Positions 37,685-45,683 of a stretch of DNA of 64,000 bases are shown one piece after another. Within the stretch, counting starts at the first letter, position 1; each line of letters begins with the position of its first letter. The stretch spans positions 1 to 64,000 of the forward strand of contig NZ_RJJR01000001.1 of assembly GCF_003721595.1 (NCBI RefSeq), written 5' to 3'. The stretch comes from Hanamia caeni. Lineage in GTDB: Bacteria > Bacteroidota > Bacteroidia > Chitinophagales > Chitinophagaceae. A program made the position numbers and the translations under genes. The notes under the pieces were generated by a model, which saw only the letters and a list, made by a program, of their open reading frames with translations, had not been told where the DNA came from and did not search any database.

Positions 37685-37728
37685 TTGAAACAAAAGACAA
37701 ATGTCGTATATTTGGAGGACAAATGACG
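37685..37728 (+). promoter_or_regulatory. Promoter and direct-repeat operator of the RES-Xre pair
   Basis: TTG (37685-37687), 19 bp, TATATTTG (37707-37714): an exact Bacteroidota promoter. The direct repeats GACAAATGTCG (37696-37706) and GACAAATGACG (37718-37728) flank the -7 box 22 bp apart, about two helical turns. The first is also a short palindrome (GACA-AA-TGTC). The placement fits autorepression by the antitoxin. Confidence 0.6.
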
Positions 37729-37733
37729 AGACT

Positions 37734-38171
37734 ATGAAAAGTAAAAAATATAAAAATACCGCTATTAAGTCGGTAAAGGCCGAAGAACCTGAAGCTGCTT
37801 ATTATCCATCGCAGCCAATCAAAATTTCGAGAGATATTTCCTTTAGTGATTTTAAAAAAATGGCGTCAAAGGTAGATTTTACGCAAAAAGAATGGGCAGA
37901 TATTCTTCATATTTCAGAAAGAACATTACAACGATATGCCCATAATGATGGCTCTTTTAGCTCAGGCACCATCGACAGAATTTACCAGATAAATAAAGTT
38001 TTTCAACGTGGTAAAGAAGTGTTTGGAAGCTATCAAAAATTTAATCTGTGGCTTCGCGATAATCCCTATATGCTGGAAGGCCGTTTGTCCTTACATTCGC
38101 TCGCTAGTATTGAAGGCATCAATAACGTACTTACACAATTAGGAAGAATAGAACACGGAATTTTTGCATGA
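37734..38171 (+). CDS. Xre/ParS (DUF2384-type) antitoxin
   Basis: 145 residues. An HTH region (VDFTQKEWADILHISERTLQ) is followed by the MbcA/ParS/Xre toxin-binding domain, with GKEVFGSYQKFNLWLRDNP and the C-terminal ASIEGINNVLTQLGRIEHG. It neutralises the RES toxin encoded next and represses the operon. The frame opens at 37701, but that ATG lies upstream of the -7 box, so the ATG at 37734 is the start. The stop overlaps the toxin start as ATGA. Confidence 0.9.
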   Translation: MKSKKYKNTAIKSVKAEEPEAAYYPSQPIKISRDISFSDFKKMASKVDFTQKEWADILHISERTLQRYAHNDGSFSSGTIDRIYQINKVFQRGKEVFGSYQKFNLWLRDNPYMLEGRLSLHSLASIEGINNVLTQLGRIEHGIFA

Positions 38172-38623
38172 TAGTTTACCGAATTACTAATGAAACCTAC
38201 AAAAATGATATTTCCGGCAATGGAGCAGCGTTGTATGGATCCAGGTGGAACTCCAGGGGGCTTCCATTATTATATACTTCTCAATTTATTTCTTTAAGTA
38301 TTTTAGAATCTTTAGTTCATTTGAAGAAAGGGGAAATTCCACCGACACAATATCTTTTGCATATTGAAATACCAGATGAGAATGAGGTGGCAGAAATATC
38401 CTATAAAAAGATAAAAAAAAATTGGGAACAGGAGCCTGATTATACACAGTGGTTGGGTGATCAGTTTTTACAAAATAAGCAAAACCTTGTTTTAAAAGTT
38501 CCTTCTGCAATTGTTCGGCAGGAAAGTAATTTTTTGCTAAATCCGCTTCATGCAAAGTTCAAAAAGATACGAATTGTTTTCTCTGAATTATTGCAACTTG
38601 ATAAAAGGTTAAGTCAATATTAA
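38168..38623 (+). CDS. RES-domain NAD-degrading toxin
   Basis: 151 residues. The RES fold is marked by Arg5 in VYRIT, SRWNS with Arg26, Glu47 in ILESLVH, Ser113 in VPSAI and the C-terminal NFLLNP, which are the conserved Arg, Glu and Ser positions of the family. Characterised RES toxins destroy cellular NAD and resemble ADP-ribosyl enzymes. Coupled by a 4-bp overlap to its antitoxin. The pair may act as an abortive-infection or stabilising element and lies about 2.2 kb from the SIR2-TIR module, which also targets NAD if active. Confidence 0.9.
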   Translation: MIVYRITNETYKNDISGNGAALYGSRWNSRGLPLLYTSQFISLSILESLVHLKKGEIPPTQYLLHIEIPDENEVAEISYKKIKKNWEQEPDYTQWLGDQFLQNKQNLVLKVPSAIVRQESNFLLNPLHAKFKKIRIVFSELLQLDKRLSQY

Positions 38624-38632
38624 AGTAATAAA

Positions 38633-39148
38633 ATGAACAGATTATTTTTAATAACAGGTGGCAACATAGGTGATAGAAAAAAAAATTTGGAAACCGCCGC
38701 TGCATTAATTCAGAAACAAATTGGAAAAATTATACGCCTTTCTGCAATGTATGAAACGGAAGCATGGGGAATTACTAACCAGCCTGCATTTTATAACCAG
38801 GTATTGGAAATAGATACGCTGCTGTCTGCGCGTGAAGTTCTTCATTTGATCCTAAAAATTGAAGAAGAAATGGGAAGAAAAAGAACGATAAAAAATGCAG
38901 CCCGTATTATAGATATCGATATCTTGTTTTTTAATAATGAAATTATCAACGAACAGAATCTTATAATTCCTCATCCTGAAATAGCCAACAGAAGATTTGT
39001 GTTGTTGCCATTATTGGAATTGGATCCGACGAAGCTTCATCCTGTTTTAAATAAATCAATACGGGAATTACTTGCAGAAACAAAAGACAAATTGAAAGCG
39101 ATTCCTGTTCAAACAGCAGCTACTTCAGATCAGTCAACAAGCAAATAG
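38633..39148 (+). CDS. folK: 2-amino-4-hydroxy-6-hydroxymethyldihydropteridine pyrophosphokinase
   Basis: 171 residues. HPPK of folate synthesis, moving pyrophosphate from ATP to the pterin. Signature pieces are GGNIGDRKKNLETA at the N-terminus, YETEAWG, FYNQVLEI and the catalytic AARIIDIDILFF with the two Asp that bind Mg. The family usually starts with GSNxGD; Ser is Gly here. It begins 9 bp after the RES toxin gene, so it may be read from the same transcript, although functionally unrelated. The last 20 residues are a Ser/Thr-rich tail. Confidence 0.95.
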   Translation: MNRLFLITGGNIGDRKKNLETAAALIQKQIGKIIRLSAMYETEAWGITNQPAFYNQVLEIDTLLSAREVLHLILKIEEEMGRKRTIKNAARIIDIDILFFNNEIINEQNLIIPHPEIANRRFVLLPLLELDPTKLHPVLNKSIRELLAETKDKLKAIPVQTAATSDQSTSK

Positions 39149-39165
39149 AACGAATTTTTATTTTG

Positions 39166-39564
39166 TTATTTTTCAAATGCATCTGCGATTTTTTTTGTGT
39201 CCATGAACACTTGTACGCTGATTATTTTTTCATCTTTTAATGTAAATACCTGTACCCAATCTGCAGCGTAACTCTTTGACGTTGGTTTTACATCAGCCTC
39301 GTCGTGGCCTATCACGGCAACGGTGTCTTCGTTCGTACAAAATGTTTGTGGAACAAAAGATTTCATTTTAAGGTTTTCATCCTGGATAGAAAACATTTTC
39401 ATCACTTGATCAATACCGGTAAAGGTGCCGGAAAAAGGAATAAATGGCGCACCGGCCCGGTTCCATACCACATTTTTATCAAAAGCTGAAAGAACGGCGG
39501 GAATATTACCTGTTGCGAAGTCATGATACATTTGCTGTACGATTTGCTGATTTTTGTTCGGCAT
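39166..39564 (-). CDS. NTF2-like (SnoaL-type) protein
   Basis: 132 residues, one alpha-beta cone-fold domain: QQMYHDFATGNIPAVLSAFD, VVWNRAGAP and the C-terminal strand DEKIISVQVFMDTKKIADAF are typical of SnoaL/ketosteroid-isomerase-like proteins. Catalytic residues cannot be assigned, and many such proteins have unknown substrates. Its 5' end overlaps the 3' end of the catalase-like gene by 44 bp, so translation of the two is coupled and a joint role is likely. Confidence 0.8.
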   Translation of the reverse strand: MPNKNQQIVQQMYHDFATGNIPAVLSAFDKNVVWNRAGAPFIPFSGTFTGIDQVMKMFSIQDENLKMKSFVPQTFCTNEDTVAVIGHDEADVKPTSKSYAADWVQVFTLKDEKIISVQVFMDTKKIADAFEK

Positions 39565-40633
39565 CCTGTTTAAGGTTTAGTTGGTTAAAAAAATTATGAT
39601 CCGCCGTAGGCTCTGTTATAGGAATTTTATTTTGTTCATGACGGAAGTTGTACATCTTTTCATAGATAATTTTTCTGGCCCTGTTGAAATTGCCGATTGG
39701 CCTGTGTTCGGGAAGTGAATGCCACACATTAAAGGAAAGATTATCACCAAACTCTCTTTGTTCGGGCGTGTCAAAATTTTGGATAGGAATTCTGATGGTA
39801 GCCAATTTATGAAAAGGAGATGCCCATGCTACTGTTGGATCTTCTACGGGCATTCTTTCTGCATCGGTTTGAAACTGCACACAGAAATCAAAATAAATTT
39901 CATTTTTTAGCAAAGTTTCCTGCATTCTCAACCGTAAAAAATCGGGATCAGTATTATTCTGCACGCATGAAATATCATTTTCCTTTGATGGAAAAACTGC
40001 GTATTTGACGGCGCGTGTTTCGTCGCCAAACCTGTATGGCGTGGTGCTATAATAATCCAATTCAAAAGGATGGTTGCACAGCACTTTTGTATTGGAGCCA
40101 TTTTTAAATACGGAGGCATTTTTAAAAAAATAGTGGACCTTTTTTAATACAGGCCCTTTAAAAGGCAACATGGTAACTACCTGCAGCACCTGGTAAAAAT
40201 CTTCCAACTTTTTTGCAACGAATGATTTGGGATTCATCAGAATAAAATCCTGGTTGATAGAAGGGCTATTTACCAGTGGAATTTTTTCGCCTGGTACATT
40301 CATAATTTTGATGGCGAACCCACGCACATCTTTTTTATAGTCAGGAAGTGGTTTGGTATTGCCATTGCTAAATCTGATCCAGGCCGGAAAAGATGTTTCA
40401 TTTTTAAAAATTCCTACTTTTAAATCCTCCGCCAGGTCCTTGTGTATAATGAATTCAGCTTTTACACATCCATTCATTTTAGGATGAATTTGCCTTTTCA
40501 TTTTTTTTCCTTTATCCAGCCTTAGCATTTGCATTTGCAGTAAATCAACAATCTTTAACGCTATCTCTTCTTCACCGGGCGTGGGATATTCTTTCCCAAT
40601 AAGAAGTTTTTCTTTTGGCTTATTACTTTTCAT
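39521..40633 (-). CDS. Catalase-superfamily haem protein (y4iL-like)
   Basis: 370 residues, shorter than true catalases (about 480+). No signal peptide. The catalase core shows RQIHPKMNGCVKAEF (with the position of the distal His), VGIFKNETSFPAWIRFSNGN and KDVRGFAIKIMNVPG, matching the HxKG, FPxxxRFSN and RGFAvK landmarks. The carboxy-terminal region has ARKIIYEKMYNFRHEQN, which resembles the stretch after the proximal site. Members may be peroxidases or allene-oxide-synthase-like enzymes; activity is not predictable here. Divergent from the SIR2-TIR gene, with 214 bp between start codons. Confidence 0.8.
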   Translation of the reverse strand: MKSNKPKEKLLIGKEYPTPGEEEIALKIVDLLQMQMLRLDKGKKMKRQIHPKMNGCVKAEFIIHKDLAEDLKVGIFKNETSFPAWIRFSNGNTKPLPDYKKDVRGFAIKIMNVPGEKIPLVNSPSINQDFILMNPKSFVAKKLEDFYQVLQVVTMLPFKGPVLKKVHYFFKNASVFKNGSNTKVLCNHPFELDYYSTTPYRFGDETRAVKYAVFPSKENDISCVQNNTDPDFLRLRMQETLLKNEIYFDFCVQFQTDAERMPVEDPTVAWASPFHKLATIRIPIQNFDTPEQREFGDNLSFNVWHSLPEHRPIGNFNRARKIIYEKMYNFRHEQNKIPITEPTADHNFFNQLNLKQDAEQKSANRTANVS

Positions 40634-40847
40634 CTATTCTTTTTTGAGTTTAAAGAATTATAAGAATGTGGCGTTTAAGCGGCAGGCACAAGCTTCAATA
40701 AGGATAGGGGATTTTTTTAAAGAACTGAAGTTACTTAGAGTTTGTAATATTTAAATGAATTTATCAAATTTCATTATCTTTAATTTTATCCTTCCAATCC
40801 AGGAAAATCCTGCTGCGCATACCTACTCATATTTTACTGTAATTATT

Positions 40848-42161
40848 ATGAATAAAATCTTCTCACAACAAGGCGATTGGGACGAGCTTCTCGGCTTTAT
40901 TTCTGCAAAGAAAGTAACGGTTGTTCTGGGGCAGGAAATGTTTAAATGCAAACAGGGAGACGCGCTTATCCCTATCGATCAGTACTTATCCGGCCAGTTA
41001 TTAAATGCATACCAGGTAACAGATAAGCAGGATTTATCACTGATGAATGCTATTGATTTTATTGTAAAAAACAATTCCGATCTGGAACTGGTAGACGTTA
41101 TTAGCCGGTTAAGAGAAATCGTAAAAGGAGTTAACCTGGAATTTCCCTTGCTTAACCGGCTATTGGGAATTACGGATTTGAACTATTTTATCAACACGGT
41201 GGTGTATGATAATATTGTTGCAAATATTTATCAGAAGCTAAGAAATGAGCCACTTACCGCTATAAATTTTTCGCTGAATGAGCCCTTCCTCGATTGTGGA
41301 AACCTGGATTGTTTGCAGTCGCCATTTATGTTTAATGTTTTCGGATCATTACTGAATACCATTGATCCTGCGCTTACGGAGGAAAGTATGCTCGAGTTTA
41401 CCACACAGTTTAACGAAAAGATGAGCGATGTAAAAGCTGTCAATCTTTTGAATGCATTACAAACAAGAAACCTCGTATTCCTGGGGTGCTCTTTTCCTAA
41501 CTGGATGGTGCGCTTTATTTTGCGCCTTTTATCTAATCAGCCAATGCATTCATGGGGAAGGACACTTCGTAAAATTCTTGTTGTAAATGATCCTTCGCCA
41601 CTTCGGGATACCCAATTCGATTTTTTAAAAAATTACAGGGTTGCCACCTATGCGGGAGATACGGGGCAGTTCGTGGATGAATTGTATGCCCAGTGGAGCA
41701 AAAGAAACCCTTCACAGGATACGAAAAAAATGGTTTTCCTGAGCTATACCATCGCTGATAAAGAAGCTGTTGAAAATTTAAAAAAAGGTATTGAAGGAAT
41801 TTCTAACGTAACATGCTGGTATGATAACCGCGAGATTTTGCCTGGTGATAAATATGAAGTTGAAATTGCCAAAAGCATAAGAGCGGCCGATCTTTTTATT
41901 CCGCTCATTTCTGAAAACAGCTTGATGCATAAAGATGGCTATGTTCAGATTGAGTGGCTTACCGCAAATAATGTAAGCATCTGGAGAAAGCTGGATGGAA
42001 AAACTGATAAGTATCTCGTACCCGTTGTGATTGATAATACCAATCCTTATAATGAAAATGTACCAAAATATTTTTCCGAATTAAGCATTGGGAAAGTCGT
42101 TTCAGGCAACCCGTCACCAGAATTTATTGATCAAATAAGGGAGACTTTAAAACTAACGTAA
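40848..42161 (+). CDS. SIR2-like / TIR fusion protein (putative NAD-depleting effector)
   Basis: 437 residues from the ATG at 40848, soluble. Residues about 20-285 look like a SIR2_2 domain: KKVTVVLGQEM, FINTVVYDNIVANIY (in place of the TTNYD motif), MFNVFGSLL (where active SIR2 has HG) and NLVFLGCSFPNWMVRFILRL. Residues 294-430 are a TIR domain: MVFLSYTIADKEAVENL, CWYDNREILPGD, RAADLFIPLIS and YVQIEWLTA, where Glu369 aligns with the catalytic Glu of NADase TIRs. The SIR2 half appears to lack its His and Gly-loop. The frame opens at 40755, but that extension is not domain sequence. A STAND NTPase gene follows after 5 bp. Family knowledge suggests NAD cleavage on infection; this is inference. 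Confidence 0.82.
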   Translation: MNKIFSQQGDWDELLGFISAKKVTVVLGQEMFKCKQGDALIPIDQYLSGQLLNAYQVTDKQDLSLMNAIDFIVKNNSDLELVDVISRLREIVKGVNLEFPLLNRLLGITDLNYFINTVVYDNIVANIYQKLRNEPLTAINFSLNEPFLDCGNLDCLQSPFMFNVFGSLLNTIDPALTEESMLEFTTQFNEKMSDVKAVNLLNALQTRNLVFLGCSFPNWMVRFILRLLSNQPMHSWGRTLRKILVVNDPSPLRDTQFDFLKNYRVATYAGDTGQFVDELYAQWSKRNPSQDTKKMVFLSYTIADKEAVENLKKGIEGISNVTCWYDNREILPGDKYEVEIAKSIRAADLFIPLISENSLMHKDGYVQIEWLTANNVSIWRKLDGKTDKYLVPVVIDNTNPYNENVPKYFSELSIGKVVSGNPSPEFIDQIRETLKLT

Positions 42162-42166
42162 ATTTT

Positions 42167-44344
42167 ATGCCATCTAATGACAGTGGTACAGCATCCGACA
42201 GCGGATTATTTATTGGGTTAGAATCCTATTCGGAAGCGCAATCCAATATCTTTTATGGAAGAGATGATGAAACAGACCAATTGACGGGCCTGGTTAAAAC
42301 AAATACGCTTACGATTGTTTTTGGTAAATCTGGCACAGGCAAAACTTCATTGCTTAATGCAGGTATTTTTCCGATTTTGAGAAAAGAGTTTTTTCTTCCC
42401 TTCAGGATTAGGCTGGAATTTAAAGAAGACAGCCCTGAACTGGTGGATCAGATTAAGAATGTCTTAAAAACGCAGATTGATAAATATGGCTTCAACGCCT
42501 CATCCTATCCGGACAGTAAAACAACATTGTGGGAATATTTTCATTCTGAACCTTTATGGAAAACTATCACGCCCATTTTGGTTTTCGACCAGTTTGAAGA
42601 AATATTTACACTCGCAAAAAAAGCCAATCACTTTGGCGCTAACGAGCTTGCTACCTTCTGGGACGAGTTGGCGGATGTGATTGAAAATTCCATCCCCAGA
42701 AAATTAAAGGATGAATTTCTCAATGAAAAACAACAGGTGAAATACGGCTACAAGGATCCAAAAGCAAAAATCATATTCGCATTCAGAGAAGAATATTTGC
42801 CTGAGTTTGAAAGTGTTTCTACAAAAATCCCCGCTATAAAATATTCGAGATTCCGGCTGCTGCCCATGAACGGCAACCAGGCCTATACGGTGATTACGAA
42901 AACATGGCAATCAAAAATAGATGAAAGCGAAGCGCATAAAATTGTTAGCTTTCTTGTAAATGAAGAAGATGTGGATAAGAACTACGATATGCTGGCAATT
43001 GAGCCTTCGTTGCTAAGCCAGGTATGCACGTATATCGACAAGGAAAGAGTTAGCCAAAATCAAAATAAAATATCTTCCGGTTTTCTTGCCCAATATCCAA
43101 AGGAAAAAATTCTTCATTCGATTTATAACCAGGTTTTAAATGAAAGTAACCAGGCAGTGCTTGGCCCCAATCCAGGCCCATCAAAAAGCCTGAGGCCGGT
43201 TAATGATTTTTTAGAAGATAAGTTAATTACTGATGAAGGATACCGGACTAAATATTCGATCAACGAAATTGACAGAACGTTGCTTCCCGGCATTGAGGTT
43301 TTAAAGCGTAAATATTTTGTAAGGGAAGATGGAAAATCTATTGAGCTTACTCATGATGTATTAGCACCGATTATTAAAGACGACCGGGAAGAAAGAAGAA
43401 AATTATTTGCAGAAAAAGAAGCAAAAAAAAGAGCGAACAAACGCTTTCTTGTTATCGCAATAATCGCCGTATTAGCCGCTATAGCTATCTGGTTTGCCAT
43501 TGCCGGAAAAGCTGTGCACGACAAAGATGAAGCGGTGAAACAAAAAGCGCAGATTGATGAGCAGATTAAAGCCAGTACAGACTCGCTGAATTCTCTGCAG
43601 GATTCAATAGGAAGTCTGAGAAAAACTTTAAACAATGGGAGATATGTTTCTAATAACCGAAATCAAAATTCTTCGGTGGATAACCCGGAAGCTGCGGGTG
43701 CTGACAGCCTGAAAACGGATTCTTTACAGAACAGATTTGCAGAAATAAATAATCAGCGCTCGCAATTAAAAAATGAAATTGCATTACAGGATGCGCAGAT
43801 AGCCGAATTGCTCGATAATAAAAAAGCCTCAGCGCTTTTAAATGACCAGGCAAAAAGTTCCATTGAGTTTTTGCAAAGGCGCGTAACATTTGATAGCATT
43901 AAGCTGCTTGACCTTCAACAGGCATACACGAAATTAAGTTTGGAATTTCAGGATTACCGGAGAAAGCATCCTGAATTGATAAGGCCAAAACAACCGGTGA
44001 TAGCGCATCCGGAAGATACAAACAGCCTTAAACTAAAAGTAAGTTTTGAGGCAGGCAAACCAGTGCCTAAAAATTTATTGATTTACCTCTTGCCAGAAGT
44101 AAAAGCAAATGAAAAGCTCATAAAAAGATCCAAGGTGTATGAAATTGGTTGCGATCCTAAAATAGAGACTGCCAAAGGCAAAAAAACCGCACAGTTTGTA
44201 AATGGCTTGTATGTATTTTATGATGTTCCTCCTGGAAAATATTTTCTAAAAGTTTGTGCCTATTATGGAGGTTACCAGGAATATAGGAAAACGAACAATG
44301 GAAATGTAACCATCAACTTTGATGCCTCTCCGCCAATAAGATAA
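42167..44344 (+). CDS. Membrane-anchored nSTAND1-type NTPase
   Basis: 725 residues. The N-terminus has the nSTAND1 entry motif GLESYSEAQSNIFYGRDDE, Walker A GKSGTGKTS (53-61), Walker B ILVFDQFEE (137-145) and a winged-helix end SIELTHDVLAPI (391-402). One membrane helix follows (427-446), then a coiled coil (about 450-600) and a beta-rich domain (about 620-718, KLKVSFEAG ... VPPGKYFLKVCAYYGG). It lacks the usual WD40 or TPR sensor repeats and a fused effector. Placed 5 bp after the SIR2-TIR gene, it probably acts as switch or sensor for it. If the helix inserts with the NTPase inside, the coiled coil and beta domain are periplasmic. Confidence 0.85.
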   Translation: MPSNDSGTASDSGLFIGLESYSEAQSNIFYGRDDETDQLTGLVKTNTLTIVFGKSGTGKTSLLNAGIFPILRKEFFLPFRIRLEFKEDSPELVDQIKNVLKTQIDKYGFNASSYPDSKTTLWEYFHSEPLWKTITPILVFDQFEEIFTLAKKANHFGANELATFWDELADVIENSIPRKLKDEFLNEKQQVKYGYKDPKAKIIFAFREEYLPEFESVSTKIPAIKYSRFRLLPMNGNQAYTVITKTWQSKIDESEAHKIVSFLVNEEDVDKNYDMLAIEPSLLSQVCTYIDKERVSQNQNKISSGFLAQYPKEKILHSIYNQVLNESNQAVLGPNPGPSKSLRPVNDFLEDKLITDEGYRTKYSINEIDRTLLPGIEVLKRKYFVREDGKSIELTHDVLAPIIKDDREERRKLFAEKEAKKRANKRFLVIAIIAVLAAIAIWFAIAGKAVHDKDEAVKQKAQIDEQIKASTDSLNSLQDSIGSLRKTLNNGRYVSNNRNQNSSVDNPEAAGADSLKTDSLQNRFAEINNQRSQLKNEIALQDAQIAELLDNKKASALLNDQAKSSIEFLQRRVTFDSIKLLDLQQAYTKLSLEFQDYRRKHPELIRPKQPVIAHPEDTNSLKLKVSFEAGKPVPKNLLIYLLPEVKANEKLIKRSKVYEIGCDPKIETAKGKKTAQFVNGLYVFYDVPPGKYFLKVCAYYGGYQEYRKTNNGNVTINFDASPPIR

Positions 44345-44536
44345 ATTTCTCCATCTCCTGAAATATATACGAGTAGTGGCGAATCATAGAATATAACCAG
44401 TAGACAAAGAAATAGACGGATTTGATTTTAAGCACGATATTTTGTTTTGATACATCATTAAATAATTGTAATTTGATATTGAAGTGCATGAATTCTCTTT
44501 GTATGGCTTTTATTTTTCATCTTAAAAATTATAACA

Positions 44537-45019
44537 ATGACTGAAAAGCCTGTAACAGAAAAGACATCTTTAAGCCAGCCACTTTGGCTTACGGTTGTTA
44601 GAATTATATTGGGCCTTATTCTTTTTTGGAAAGGGATCGTTTTCATCAGGGATACTGAAAGCTTACAAGCTTTAATTGCAAACACAGGAATAGGTGTCTT
44701 TTCAAAAAATGCTGAAGCCCTCACTTTTATTATTGCTTATCTTACCCTGCTGTGTGGCTTGTTAATATTGACCGGACTGTTTACCAAAACCGCATCTATT
44801 GTGCAAATACCGATTCTTTTTATTGCGGTCTTTTTTGTTAACAGTAAAAATATCGGAGAGAGCACATCAGAATTTATCTTATCTATAGTTGTATTTCTAT
44901 TATTGATCCTGTTCGCTATCAAAGGCAGCGGTATTCTATCTGCAGATGAATTTTTTAGAACGTACCACAAGGCTGGTCCGGAAACAGGAAATACCGATAG
45001 ATTGGCAAGTAAACTATAA
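44537..45019 (+). CDS. DoxX-family membrane protein
   Basis: 160 residues with four hydrophobic helices (about 18-34, 62-82, 86-104, 111-130). LWLTVVRIILGLILFWKGI at the start is the usual first DoxX helix, and the later glycine-containing helix LTLLCGLLILTGLFTK is also family-like. DoxX proteins have been linked to thiosulfate:quinone reductase and redox homeostasis, but most are uncharacterised. It ends 9 bp from the convergent response regulator gene and has a 192-bp spacer from the STAND gene, so it is not clearly part of that module. Confidence 0.8.
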   Translation: MTEKPVTEKTSLSQPLWLTVVRIILGLILFWKGIVFIRDTESLQALIANTGIGVFSKNAEALTFIIAYLTLLCGLLILTGLFTKTASIVQIPILFIAVFFVNSKNIGESTSEFILSIVVFLLLILFAIKGSGILSADEFFRTYHKAGPETGNTDRLASKL

Positions 45020-45028
45020 ATGCCCGTT

Positions 45029-45655
45029 TTAAATTAACCCGTTTTCTATTGCCACTCGTACCAGCGAGGCAGTATTGTTTGCATTTAATTTGGTCAATAA
45101 ATTTTTTCTGTGCGAATCAACAGTTAAGGGACTGATGAACAACTTGTCTGCGATCTGGTGGTTGGTTAGTCCTTCGGAAATAAGACTTAAGATTTCCTTT
45201 TCTCTTCTTGTAAGCGCGGGAAGATTGCCGGTTGAATTTGCTGAAAAAGGCCTTGCGATATGTTCACTGGAAACGCCTAAATACATTTTTTCTTTCAACA
45301 CAGCTTCTATTGCCTCCGCTATTTCTTCCTTTGATGCGCTTTTAATTAAGTAACCTGAAGCTCCGTTTCCTATCATGCGCGAAATGTAGCTGCGGTCGCT
45401 GAAAGTGCTGATTCCAATTATTTTGATGCCGGGAAATTCGGTGTGGATTTTTTTGCAAAGGTCAATGCCGCTGATATCAGGTAGATTAATATCGAGTAAA
45501 ATCACATCCACTTTATTTTGTTTTAAAAATGGAATTGCTTCAAACGCATTGGAAACCGAGCCCGCTACTTCCAGATTTTCCAACTGAGTGAGTAACGAAT
45601 GCAAGCCGGCTACTACCATCGGGTGGTCATCCACAATAAAAACTTTAGTGCTCAT
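45029..45655 (-). CDS. NarL/LuxR-type response regulator
   Basis: 208 residues. Receiver domain with acidic pair in FIVDDHP, phospho-Asp55 in ILLDINLP, Ser/Thr in IGISTF and Lys in YLIKSA. C-terminal LuxR-type HTH (about 145-205): LTRREKEILSLISEGLTNHQ and TVDSHRKNLLTKL. Partner of the TPR histidine kinase encoded 28 bp upstream on the same strand. Target genes unknown; the OmpA gene divergent from the kinase is a candidate by position only. Confidence 0.94.
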   Translation of the reverse strand: MSTKVFIVDDHPMVVAGLHSLLTQLENLEVAGSVSNAFEAIPFLKQNKVDVILLDINLPDISGIDLCKKIHTEFPGIKIIGISTFSDRSYISRMIGNGASGYLIKSASKEEIAEAIEAVLKEKMYLGVSSEHIARPFSANSTGNLPALTRREKEILSLISEGLTNHQIADKLFISPLTVDSHRKNLLTKLNANNTASLVRVAIENGLI

Positions 45656-45683
45656 TTTTTGAATTTAAATACACCATTTTTAA

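Noticed and set aside
40755..40847. Longer N-terminus for the SIR2-TIR protein
   Set aside because: The 31 extra residues do not look like domain or signal sequence, and the domain begins right after the ATG at 40848.
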